64,000 nucleotides of DNA, taken from contig NZ_VLLB01000002.1 of the NCBI RefSeq assembly GCF_007830455.1, forward strand, positions 372,001 to 436,000, in the 5' to 3' direction. The stretch is from Pseudoduganella lurida (GTDB lineage Bacteria > Pseudomonadota > Gammaproteobacteria > Burkholderiales > Burkholderiaceae_D). The position numbers and the translations under genes were made by a program. The notes beneath the pieces were generated by a model. That model searched no databases and was not told the DNA's origin. It saw only the letters and a program-made list of their open reading frames with translations. Shown here in pieces: positions 20,901-28,644 of this stretch; the first letter of the stretch is position 1, and each line of letters starts with the position of its first letter.

Positions 20901-22624
20901 GCGGCGATCTTCGGATAGGTGCGGCCGCTGACCAGGTCCACGCGGGTGAAACCGCTCGGCAGCGAGGACAGCGCTGTCACCGTCACGGGAATCCCCTCGA
21001 CGATGCTGTTGGCGCTCACGCCATTGAACGTCACGTCGGCGGTGTTGTAAGGGGTCCCGGTCAGGACCGCGCCGTTGCTGGTGGCCGTCGTATTGACGAT
21101 GCAGACGCTGGTATTCGGCTCGGCGGCGCACACGCCCGTGATCGAGTCGCCGCCCAGGTAGGCCTTGTAGGTGGCCTTCGTCGTGTACGCATTGATCGCC
21201 GCGGCGATGGCCACGGCCGCGTTGCGGGGCGTCAGGCTGCGCAGGGACACGGTACCGGTGATCTGGCGGCCGCCCAGGCCGATGTTGACGATGCTGCCGG
21301 ACGAACGCGTGGTGCCGCTGCCGCCGATGCGCAGCAGTGCCGTGGGCGGTTCGCCCGTGGTGGCCGGCGTGGTCTGCACTTGCGGCGCGTCCACCGTCAC
21401 GGCCCAGCCCAGGCGCGTGTTGCTGGTGGCATCCTCGCGGATGGTGCTGCAGGCGGTGAGCGACTTGCTGCTGCCGCTGCAGGTGATGGGGATGATGGCC
21501 ACGACGTTGTTCGACGTGAGCGTGATGCCCAGCGAGGCACAGGTGGGCACCGTGCTGGTGCCGGACGGCGTGCGCACGCAGGCCCAGTACGAATTGGTAC
21601 CGAGGCCCGTGCGCGCGATGATGCTGGCCGCGACCTGCGAGGCCAGCGCCTGCTGGCGCGCCGCCGTGTTGGTGCCGTTGGCCGCCGTGACGGCGCCGTT
21701 CGTGATGACGATCGGCGCGTTGGGCGATGACGGGTTGATGACGCTGACGGAATCGATGGTCATCGATGACGTCGAGCGCGTGGTACCGATCGTGATGGTG
21801 CCGTACGCGATGGTCGAGGATGGCGGCGTCGAATATTTCGGGTAGACGTAGGAGCCCACCCGCTTGGCCTGGCACGTGGTCAGGTTGCGGTTGCTGCACC
21901 AGCGCACCACGGCGCCGACCGGATAGCCGTCGGGCGCCGCGGCGCCCGCCGCCACCGACGTGCAGGAGGTCAGCGTCTCGTCGCGGCAGTACTCGGAAAT
22001 GGCGATATTGAAGTAGTACGGCGCGACCGAGATCGGCGTGGCGACGTTGTAGATATTGTCCGGGTAGGTGTAGGACGCGGTGTTGGTGCGGCAGTCTTCC
22101 GTGTCGTTCGGATTGCACCACTTCAGGTCCGGGAATTCGGTCAGCAGGTTGATGTCCGCGTCGCCGGTGCCGGCCAGGTTGATGTTGCTGCGGCCGAAAC
22201 CGTCGCTCGGCACGTTCGACCAGGTGGCCGTCTGCGCCGCCGTCATCTCCGGGTAGTAGCTGCCATCCCACATGATCGGCGGCTGGTAGCGGATGCGCGG
22301 GTTGTAGTACTGCTTGTTGAAGTCGGCGCTCATGAACGGCGGATGGCCGACCGCACAGCCCATGATGCCCAGCACCAGCGTGGCGCGCGAACGGCACAGC
22401 GAATCGTTCACATAGTCCGGCGTGTAGGTCTGGTCCATCGAGCCGGAGTTATCGAACAGCAGCATCAGGTTCGGCTTGACGGTGCCGGTGCCGGCGATGT
22501 TCAGCAGCGGGACCTGGGCGATGCTGGTGGTGGCGGCGGGCGCCACGCGGGGCGCCAGCGCCAGCAGGGCCAGCACGCCGGTCAGCAAATGGAAGTAAAG
22601 CCTGGTTGTCATCGTCTTCATCAT
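17978..22624 (-). CDS. pilY1: PilY1-type pilus tip adhesin / assembly factor
   Basis: 1548 residues, starting at ATG 22624, which overlaps the pilX stop by 4 bp. Residues about 8-31 are a signal peptide (LLTGVLALLALAPRVAPAA). A von Willebrand A-like part begins at NLMLLFDNSGSM with MIDAS residues D58, S60 and S62. The C-terminal third is the PilY1 beta-propeller, with VYGGDNQGQMWRFDL and LFGTGRLLD blades and Asp-rich calcium loops such as ADPNTDPL. PilY1 sits at the tip of type IV pili and is needed for assembly, adhesion and surface sensing. It is last in the minor pilin operon. Confidence 0.93.
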   Translation of the reverse strand: MMKTMTTRLYFHLLTGVLALLALAPRVAPAATTSIAQVPLLNIAGTGTVKPNLMLLFDNSGSMDQTYTPDYVNDSLCRSRATLVLGIMGCAVGHPPFMSADFNKQYYNPRIRYQPPIMWDGSYYPEMTAAQTATWSNVPSDGFGRSNINLAGTGDADINLLTEFPDLKWCNPNDTEDCRTNTASYTYPDNIYNVATPISVAPYYFNIAISEYCRDETLTSCTSVAAGAAAPDGYPVGAVVRWCSNRNLTTCQAKRVGSYVYPKYSTPPSSTIAYGTITIGTTRSTSSMTIDSVSVINPSSPNAPIVITNGAVTAANGTNTAARQQALASQVAASIIARTGLGTNSYWACVRTPSGTSTVPTCASLGITLTSNNVVAIIPITCSGSSKSLTACSTIREDATSNTRLGWAVTVDAPQVQTTPATTGEPPTALLRIGGSGTTRSSGSIVNIGLGGRQITGTVSLRSLTPRNAAVAIAAAINAYTTKATYKAYLGGDSITGVCAAEPNTSVCIVNTTATSNGAVLTGTPYNTADVTFNGVSANSIVEGIPVTVTALSSLPSGFTRVDLVSGRTYPKIAARTDCVARANACTYEEEMTNFANWYAYYKTRMQMMKTSVGIAFSAINANYRVGFVRLSQAAVSGRAIDMKPAEFAGTARSTFYSTLYNATSSGSTPIRTAMDNVGRMFANLTPYDYPEGEKVVQFACQPNFLILTTDGYWNGDPTGNVANNDNVQNPARFCSYARGCVDPRAQSQPSISDVALHWYNGGSSTSTVSLRPDLEPDMTKPGQVPAADGDNTHLHVNTYTLGLGVDGVMTYEPNYDTAPKAGGDFYNLITRVQTGCPWNNGGPYVWPNPDVTNTGNTVQERVDDLWHAAINGHGKYFSANEPGEVVDGLSSALANMQVTLGAASAAATSTPNISLQDNDIFSDTFTTVKWYGELADRKIDATTGVVSTSTVWTSTDTVGEKVAASSDTRRIYMVNNGLLKQFTAANMAGDTQALAWFTGQCPNLPQCTLLSAADRGIVNGADNLINWLRGQQQYANDRIFRAYSMSNGSPSIPIVLGDIASSKPAYVRDPRKAYTSNDYATFKDTQTASRTTATVFTAANDGMLHAFSASDGEELWAYVPRITMKKLYALASTTYATNHQFTTDGSPETADVFFTSDNRWHTILVAGLNAGGRGYYALDITDPVNPRPLWELCADASVCTNAVPNMGLSFGNPQFGTWRDGSGTTRWVVFLTSGYNNVPNVDGVNAGDGKGYLFIVDVATGAVLKTVSTNSGDTTTPSGLAKITAITADPNTDPLVTYVYGGDNQGQMWRFDLTSTTGAVGVLKMGDAGALQPITTRPDVTLCAITGTTEPQRLVLFGTGRLLDVPDTTSTDVQSLYALKDTGTSINVRGAAMEQQTLSSGGSSTNTNTYVINDAAADLRVKAGWYFDWRLNAGERMNIDPKIVSGVGNVVTNLPTSSSSCSVGGTSNAYSLDVCKGTGVTPFGTGTVAGGTLSNTSAAVGFIIVRLPNGQLKMIATTAKGETLTRPITELDSEGAHPVGWRRVKGD

Positions 22625-23220
22625 GGACCCATCATCACGACGGCCTGGTTCATTACATTGCCGCCGCGCGGGCCGCTCAGGCGGGCCGTGATCACGTAGT
22701 GCAGCTGCGGGGAGCCCTGGTAGGCGGGCGCATCGGAAGACAGGCTGTCGCCGACACGGGTACGGGCCTGCACGCCCTGGCGTGCCGCCGTCTGCGTGCA
22801 GCTGTTGGCAGCGTCGTTGTACGGTCCGGCGAAGCGGCACATGCGGTGGATCACGTACTCGACCTCGTCGCGACGGTCGGCGTCCCACACTTTCAGGGAA
22901 CCCTGCCAGAACGCGGGATTCGACACGCCCTGCCCGGCTCCCGGATTGGTGGTGGCGACATAGCCGGCGGCGGGAATATCGTTCTGCAGCACGGCCTTGT
23001 CGGGCAGTGAACTGAGCCAGTCGTAGGCTGCGTGGATGCCCAGGTCGGCCGCCTTCGACAGCTGGTCGTCATACGCCAGGTTCGAGGTCGTCAGCGCGGC
23101 CGAATTGGTCGAGCGCAGCAGGTAGATACTGCTGATCATCATCACCACCAGCATGATCAGCATCAGCGGCAGGGCCAGGCCGCTCTGGCGCCGGGACGTC
23201 CGCACAGGCCGGCGCATCAT
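22621..23220 (-). CDS. pilX: Minor pilin assembly protein PilX
   Basis: 199 residues. The N-terminus MMRRPVRTSRRQSGLALPLM continues into a hydrophobic helix LIMLVVMMISSIYLL, the PilX form of a class III pilin leader in which the Glu5 of other pilins is absent. It starts at ATG 23220, overlapping pilW by 4 bp, and overlaps pilY1 by 4 bp. With PilV, PilW and FimT it forms the priming complex at the pilus base. Confidence 0.88.
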   Translation of the reverse strand: MMRRPVRTSRRQSGLALPLMLIMLVVMMISSIYLLRSTNSAALTTSNLAYDDQLSKAADLGIHAAYDWLSSLPDKAVLQNDIPAAGYVATTNPGAGQGVSNPAFWQGSLKVWDADRRDEVEYVIHRMCRFAGPYNDAANSCTQTAARQGVQARTRVGDSLSSDAPAYQGSPQLHYVITARLSGPRGGNVMNQAVVMMGP

Positions 23221-24374
23221 GGCCGCCACCCGGCGTTGCGGATCGGGACGATGGTGTCGAACACGCGGTAGCGATAGCAGGTCCAGCTGGCCGTATCGTT
23301 CGTTACCGCCAGCGGCACGTCGACGGCCGCCGCCGCGACGCCGGCCGGCACGGCCGTGCCGAACACCGTGACCGGCGCGGTGGTGGCCGTGCACGTGGTG
23401 GCGCCCGGCGCTGGACGCTCCGCCACGGCGCTGCGTGCGATCACGGCGATGCGCAGCGCGGCGATACGCTGCCAGTCGCCCGCATCGCCGATGCTGCCAT
23501 CGCCATCCGCATCGATCATCAGGCTGCTCCAGCGGCCCACCTGCAGGCCGGCCTTCGGCTGGAACGCGTTGCCGGCGCGCGTATCGAAACCATACTGCGC
23601 CTTCAGTGCCACGACGTTGCCCACCACGGGCTGCGCCTGCGCGCTGGCGCCGGCCAGGTCGGTGGCGCGCAGCTGCAGCATGCCGTTGCGGACGGACCAG
23701 GTGTGGAACGACAGCTTGGCCGCCGGGCCCAGGTTGAACACGCGGGCCATGCCGCCGATGTACGTGGCGTTCAGGTTGCCCGTGTTGAAGCGGTAGGCGG
23801 GCGCAGACGCGATCTGCAGGATGCTGGCGGCGGGCGCGGCCGAGATCTGCGCGACGACGCAGCCGCTGCCGGCAGGTTCCGGGGCGACCACGATCGCGTC
23901 TCCTTGCTGGAAGCCGAACGGCGCGACGGCATCGACCTCGATCGTCGCGCCGCCATCGTAGTTCTTGTTGAGCCGCGCCGAGCCCACGCCGGCCAGACCG
24001 GTGCCGGCATAGAACGTGACGGTATCGGACTGGGCACCGCTGGCGATGACGGCCGGCGCGAGCGGTGTGATCGCCACGCCATCGCGGGTGGCGCCCGCCA
24101 GCACGTAGCCCTGGCGGTCAGTGAAGGCAGTGTTGCAGCCGTTGACCAGATCGTCGTTCAGTCCCCATCCCGCCTGCGCCGCGTCGTTCTGCATCGAGAA
24201 CAGCGCCAGCATGCCGTTTTGCATGGCATCCGAGCCGCCGACCGAGGACGATTTGCTTTGCTCGCCATCGATCATCAGCTTGGTGGCGAACATCACGGCC
24301 AGCAGGCCGATGACGACGCTGACTAGCAGTTCGACGAGGGAGAAGCCGCGCGGCCGGACAGCGAGGGTGCTCAT
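23217..24374 (-). CDS. pilW: Minor pilin PilW
   Basis: 385 residues. The prepilin leader RPRGFSLVELLVSVVIGLLA (cleavage G/F, Glu5 present) is followed by a large soluble domain. ATG 24374 overlaps the pilV stop by 4 bp; the ORF is open upstream but only out-of-family sequence precedes this start. PilW connects PilX/PilY1 to the pilus-priming complex. Confidence 0.88.
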   Translation of the reverse strand: MSTLAVRPRGFSLVELLVSVVIGLLAVMFATKLMIDGEQSKSSSVGGSDAMQNGMLALFSMQNDAAQAGWGLNDDLVNGCNTAFTDRQGYVLAGATRDGVAITPLAPAVIASGAQSDTVTFYAGTGLAGVGSARLNKNYDGGATIEVDAVAPFGFQQGDAIVVAPEPAGSGCVVAQISAAPAASILQIASAPAYRFNTGNLNATYIGGMARVFNLGPAAKLSFHTWSVRNGMLQLRATDLAGASAQAQPVVGNVVALKAQYGFDTRAGNAFQPKAGLQVGRWSSLMIDADGDGSIGDAGDWQRIAALRIAVIARSAVAERPAPGATTCTATTAPVTVFGTAVPAGVAAAAVDVPLAVTNDTASWTCYRYRVFDTIVPIRNAGWRP

Positions 24375-24790
24375 CGGATGTACGCCGTCACGAGGTGCGA
24401 GCTGTCCGCATCGCCCTGCTTGCGCTGCCAGTGGATCTCGATGGCCACGCGGGTGCGCTGCGCCTCGGGCACCACCGTCACGCTGTAGCGCGCACCGGGC
24501 ATCGCGGCCGTTGTCTCGGCCGCCCACGGCGCCAGGGCCGCAGGTGCGCGCGCATCCAGCGCAACCTGGTAGCCGGCGAGGTTGACGGCGTCGTTGCTCA
24601 TGATGCCGATCAGCCGGTCGGCGGCAATGGTCGCCTCCGCACGCATGGCCGAATCGGACAGCGCGGCGTACGAGCGCGCCTGCAGCCCGATCGTGCCCAG
24701 CAGGCCGAGTGCCAGGATGACGACGGCGATCAGCGCCTCGAGCAGCGCGATGCCGCGCTGGCTGGAGCGGCGGAGCGGCCGGCGCTTCAT
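24371..24790 (-). CDS. pilV: Minor pilin PilV
   Basis: 139 residues. The leader QRGIALLEALIAVVILALGLLG shows the G/I cleavage site and Glu5. ATG 24790 overlaps the fimT stop by the ATGA pattern. It is short, as usual for PilV, and is followed by pilW in the same way. Confidence 0.88.
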   Translation of the reverse strand: MKRRPLRRSSQRGIALLEALIAVVILALGLLGTIGLQARSYAALSDSAMRAEATIAADRLIGIMSNDAVNLAGYQVALDARAPAALAPWAAETTAAMPGARYSVTVVPEAQRTRVAIEIHWQRKQGDADSSHLVTAYIR

Positions 24791-25404
24791 AGCGGACAGG
24801 CCCGCGAATCGGGCGCCTGGGCGGCCGGGTCGCACTTGGAGGCCATGCCGGCCAGCGTGACGGACAGCGCGGCGGCGCGCACGTCGCCGGCGAGCGCCGT
24901 GGCAGGATCGAGCCGCAGCCGGGTCAGGCGCGCGCGGATGCTCGTATCGACCCAGCCCAGTTCCGTGAAGTAGATGGCGTTGGCCGCTTCCGGCGCCACC
25001 GAAGGAATCAGCACGTTCGACGGCGGCAGCGCGGACGCGGAACGGAACACCGACTTGAAACCGGTGAGGCCTTCCGGATCACCACTGGCCACGGCGGTGG
25101 CGGTCGACCAGTTGCCGGTATCGTCGGTACATGGCACGGCCAGCGCGGGGAAGCACAGGTCGACCTGCCAGTCGTACTGGCCGTTCGCATTCGGCGTGAG
25201 CACGAAGCGGCTGCGCGCATTGTGCGCCACCGCCTGGCGCCGCGCCATCGTCAGCCCGTCCAGGTAGAACTCGGAGGCCGCCTTGGCCTTGTTGGCGATG
25301 ATCCAGTGCGTAAGATTCGGAATCCCCACGGCCAGCACGATGCCGAGGATGGCGATACCCACCACCACCTCGATCAGCGTGTAGCCGCGGTTCAGCTGGA
25401 GCAT
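24787..25404 (-). CDS. fimT: GspH/FimT-family pseudopilin
   Basis: 205 residues. The prepilin leader MLQLNRGYTLIEVVVGIAIL has G/Y cleavage and Glu5, followed by a GspH-type C-terminal domain with repeated short strands (DWQVDLCF). Its start overlaps the 3' end of pilE by 13 bp. FimT-type minor pilins take part in pilus priming and in some bacteria bind DNA for natural transformation; the latter is not shown here. Confidence 0.88.
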   Translation of the reverse strand: MLQLNRGYTLIEVVVGIAILGIVLAVGIPNLTHWIIANKAKAASEFYLDGLTMARRQAVAHNARSRFVLTPNANGQYDWQVDLCFPALAVPCTDDTGNWSTATAVASGDPEGLTGFKSVFRSASALPPSNVLIPSVAPEAANAIYFTELGWVDTSIRARLTRLRLDPATALAGDVRAAALSVTLAGMASKCDPAAQAPDSRACPL

Positions 25405-25814
25405 GCGCCACCCTTCTTGTCGACCCAGCAGGAGGTGTTCGTGCCCCAGCTCGGCGTAGCGGTGGTGGCCCGGGTGCCGCTCTGGTTGATGGTGTAGGTG
25501 AAGCCCGTCATCTTGGCGCGGCCGTTGGCCGTCACGGTGAACGTCGATGCGGTGGCGTTACTGAGGGTGTACGTAAAATTGTCGGTTGCGGCAGGGAACG
25601 CCAGCGAGGTGTTGAAATTGGCATAGGTGCGCCCGTTCGGCCAGTACTGTTCGGCCGCCGCCTGCGCGGCGCCCAGCGCGGAGAATGCCTCGGCGGTGCG
25701 GGCGCGCGTCACGTAATTGTTATAGGACGGTACCGCCACGGACGTCAGCAGGCCCACGATCGCGATCGTGACCAGCACTTCGATCAGCGTAAAGCCTTGC
25801 TGGAGACGTTTCAT
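25392..25814 (-). CDS. pilE: Type IV pilin-like protein PilE
   Basis: 140 residues from ATG 25814. The leader MKRLQQGFTLIEVLVTIAIV is a perfect type IV prepilin, with a soluble domain having two C-terminal Cys (TSCWVDKKGGACS) that form the expected D-loop disulfide. It is the first gene of the operon pilE-fimT-pilV-pilW-pilX-pilY1. The ORF is open further upstream but has no leader-like start there. It is probably the minor pilin PilE of the pilus, not the major subunit. Confidence 0.9.
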   Translation of the reverse strand: MKRLQQGFTLIEVLVTIAIVGLLTSVAVPSYNNYVTRARTAEAFSALGAAQAAAEQYWPNGRTYANFNTSLAFPAATDNFTYTLSNATASTFTVTANGRAKMTGFTYTINQSGTRATTATPSWGTNTSCWVDKKGGACSS

Positions 25815-25991
25815 GTTCAGCTTTCGGTAATGATTGACGTACGGCAATTTTACATCTTCGCGCCGTTTTTGCCCCTCGGAAACGTCCCAGACAGGGTAGT
25901 GATCTGCACTTTGTTGCGGCAGGCCGACGGTCGCTCGAATATATCCGAAACGGCGTTGCGGAGGCACGACAGCCGGATTCATGCCTCGTCG

Positions 25992-27296
25992 CTATCGGTC
26001 ATGGCCGGGTTGGCAACGCTGGCTGACGAGGGGGATGAGGTTATCTGGAGCTGATAATCGCGCGGCGGCCGCGCACGCATGGGCGAACTGGCAGGAACTG
26101 CGGTTGAAGCAGTGCCCCGTGTGCTCGTTCGCGCCATCGGTCGCCAGCTGGCCGGCGGACGCTTCGCGGCGGACGGCGGCCTTGAACGCAAGTACCTGCG
26201 GCAACAGGCTGCCGGGGAAATCCTTCACCTGGTTCGAGATTGGCAGATTGTTTTCAATGCACCATTCGACAGCGATCACCATGAACTGGCGATCGTCGGC
26301 ACTGTCGCTGTCATGCAGTGGATGGTCTTCCAGCGTGAACCAGCTGCCGGCCGGCAGGCTGCGCAGCCGGACACCGCCGCAAAGCGCTTCATGCTCGATT
26401 CCCATTCCTCGCCCCTGAGGCGACTGCCGGTCGCCCTGCTCCTGCGTGGCATAGGTGTAGGCGCCCGTGTATTCATTCACCTCCAGCTGCGCGGGCAGAT
26501 CGCCATGCGTGGCCGTCACCAGCGTATTGGTGGCCTTGGCGACATTGGGCGCCTTGTAGTCGTCGGTACTGGCGCTGAACTTGCTGGCGGCGATCGTGCG
26601 GCCGGCGCCCCAGTGAACGATCTTGTGCAGTTCGTCTTCCGTGCCCGCACGGTGGAACAGCACCCGCTCCCCGGGCACGGAAGCCAGCTGGTCGGCCGTA
26701 TCGGCGATCACCAGCAGGTGGCCGGAGCCGTCGGGCTTCTGTTCGTGGTACCCGTACCAGCCTTCCTCCTCCATCAGGCGGTGGACGAAGTGCCAGTCCG
26801 TTTCGTACTGCGTGCAGTAGGAGCGGGGCAGCGCCGGCGTGCGCACGTCGAAACGGAAATGGCCTTCCGCCTGCGGATGGCCATTGAAGACCTCGGTGAG
26901 AATATCGTCGGCCGCCTTGTCCTGCCAGATCCGCACATCGCGGCGGTATTTCAGGAAATGCAGCCACGGCGCGAAGGACAGCTGGCAGTGGGCGAACTGG
27001 CCGTCGCTGCCGAGACGCTGCGCCCGGTACACATAGCCATGCACCGGCAGGTACGTCTGGTCGGCCTGCTGCACCCACAGCGTAACCGGCTGGGCGATGC
27101 GCTTTTTCAGTTCGAGCGTATCGCTGCGCGCGAGGCAGTCGACGGTGTATTCATAGCTGCGGCCCAGGCGGTCATGGGCGATCACGCGCTGCGGCAGCAG
27201 CAGGTCGTCACCCAGCGTAGTGGTCAGCTGGAGCAGCCGGTTGTTCTGCGTCACGGACGCGATGCTGTCGTATATCAGCGGCGTGAGATCCGCCAT
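25992..27296 (-). pseudogene. vgrG: Type VI secretion VgrG, truncated at the 3' end
   Basis: 434 residues, start ATG 27296 with AGGAAG upstream. The gp27-like N-terminal domain is complete (TLGDDLLLPQRV, YVYRAQRLGSDGQF, then the IVHWGAGRTIAASKF block) and reaches the conserved ANEHTGHCFNR, where a normal VgrG (650-900 residues) goes on to the gp5-like OB fold and beta-helix spike. Here about 34 unrelated residues follow and the frame stops, so the spike and the trimer tip are missing. No T6SS gene or PAAR is near. A remnant of a deletion is the best reading. Confidence 0.8.
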
Positions 27297-27852
27297 GGAA
27301 CGCTTCCTGGTCTTGTCTGGAGAACGGCCCGTCCCACTGCGCGGCGCCCATCCGCTATTTCATTAATAGCAATAATGCCGATCGAAAACGTTACTCTTTG
27401 TCGCGCAAATTATGCTTTCAAGCAGTAAGTTACGCCACGGGGCCGGGCACGAGCATTTCAACCCTTGTAGGAATCAGCCGCCTTGCAGCAAGAAAACTAC
27501 GGAATGCACTATGTAGCGCTTTAATGTTCGGTGCGTTACCGATGGACGGTGAAAACGGAACAGGTCTTGCCAGGCCTTGCAATTCCGACATTCTCAGCGC
27601 CATGGAATGCACCGTTTTGCAATCGTGCGCCCGACCCGCAGTCGCTATGCTAGCGATAAGAGCGCTATCGTAGGACTGGGCCGACAGCTTGCGATCTTGA
27701 CAGCCTACACCCCGGCGGAAACCCGTCTTATGTTCGCAACGCACATAGGAACTTAAAGTACTACCAACACGAACGGCACTGTTCCCGGACGCACACAGCA
27801 CCGAAACAGACGACCGGGTCGCTGTCCATGTACTTAAGCTTGTGAGGATAAG
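27297..27852. other. Intergenic region between vgrG remnant and Crp-like gene
   Basis: 556 bp with no convincing gene; the long minus ORF over 27430-28359 is antisense to the Crp-like gene. A TTGACA occurs at 27697, but I see no well-spaced -10 box. I see nothing else. Confidence 0.5.
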
Positions 27853-28644
27853 ATGAACAACACTCAATTCGGCGTAGCAGCAAAATCCACGATGCCCCTC
27901 GGTATGGTTCCCCGCGAAGGGCGTCCTGTGATCACGTACAGCGGCACACAGCAGAACGAACTGCTGGCCGCCCTGCCCCGTCAGGTACTGGAATCGCTGT
28001 TCGAACATCTGGAGCTCGTGCAACTGCCTTTCGGCAAGGAGCTGTTCGAATTCGGTAACAAGCTTGAGAACGTGTACTTCCCCACCACCGCCATCGTGTC
28101 GCTGCTGTACGTGATGGAAGATGGCGCCACCACGGAAATCGCCGTCGTTGGCCATGAAGGCGTCGTTGGCGTGTCGATGTTCCCGGGCGAGCGTGCCATG
28201 TGCACCGCCGTCGTCCAGAGCGCCGGCTACGGCTACCGCCTGAAGGCCCAGGCGCTGCGCGACGCGTTCAACCTGGGCGGCCCGCTGCCGCAGCTGCTGA
28301 TGCGCTACAACACGGCGCTGTTTGCCCAGATGGCGCAGAACGCCGTCGGCGGACGCCACAGCTCGATCGAACAGAAGCTGTGCCGCTGGCTGCTGGACCG
28401 CCTGGACCGCTCACCAAGCAACGAGCTGAAAGTAACGCAGGAAATGATTTCGATCATGCTGGGCGTGCGCCGCGAAAGCATCACGGCCGCCGCCGGCAAG
28501 TTGCAGGACGACGGCCTGATCACCTACCGCCGCGGCAACATCACGGTGCTTGATCGAGCGGGTCTGGAACGCTATGCGGGCGAGTGCTACAAGGTGGCGA
28601 AGACGGAATACGATCGTCTGCTCGTTGACGTAGCGGGCTGCTGA
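27853..28644 (+). CDS. Crp/Fnr-family transcriptional regulator
   Basis: 263 residues. The N-terminal part is a cyclic-nucleotide-binding jelly roll (PFGKELFEFGNKLENVYF, then TEIAVVGHEGVVGVSMF). The C-terminal winged helix has VTQEMISIMLGVRRESITAA as recognition helix. The FNR iron-sulfur cysteines are absent, so it is not an oxygen-sensing FNR; the ligand is unknown. Start ATG 27853 with GTGAGGA upstream. Its last 104 bp overlap the convergent kinase gene. Confidence 0.9.
   Translation: MNNTQFGVAAKSTMPLGMVPREGRPVITYSGTQQNELLAALPRQVLESLFEHLELVQLPFGKELFEFGNKLENVYFPTTAIVSLLYVMEDGATTEIAVVGHEGVVGVSMFPGERAMCTAVVQSAGYGYRLKAQALRDAFNLGGPLPQLLMRYNTALFAQMAQNAVGGRHSSIEQKLCRWLLDRLDRSPSNELKVTQEMISIMLGVRRESITAAAGKLQDDGLITYRRGNITVLDRAGLERYAGECYKVAKTEYDRLLVDVAGC

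Noticed and set aside
18011-21730. 1239-codon plus-strand ORF opposite pilY1
   Set aside because: Its Arg/His/Gln-rich composition and full overlap with the well-supported pilY1 gene mark it as a shadow.
27430-28359. 309-codon minus-strand ORF
   Set aside because: It is antisense to the Crp-like gene over half its length, has no family features and no ribosome-binding site.
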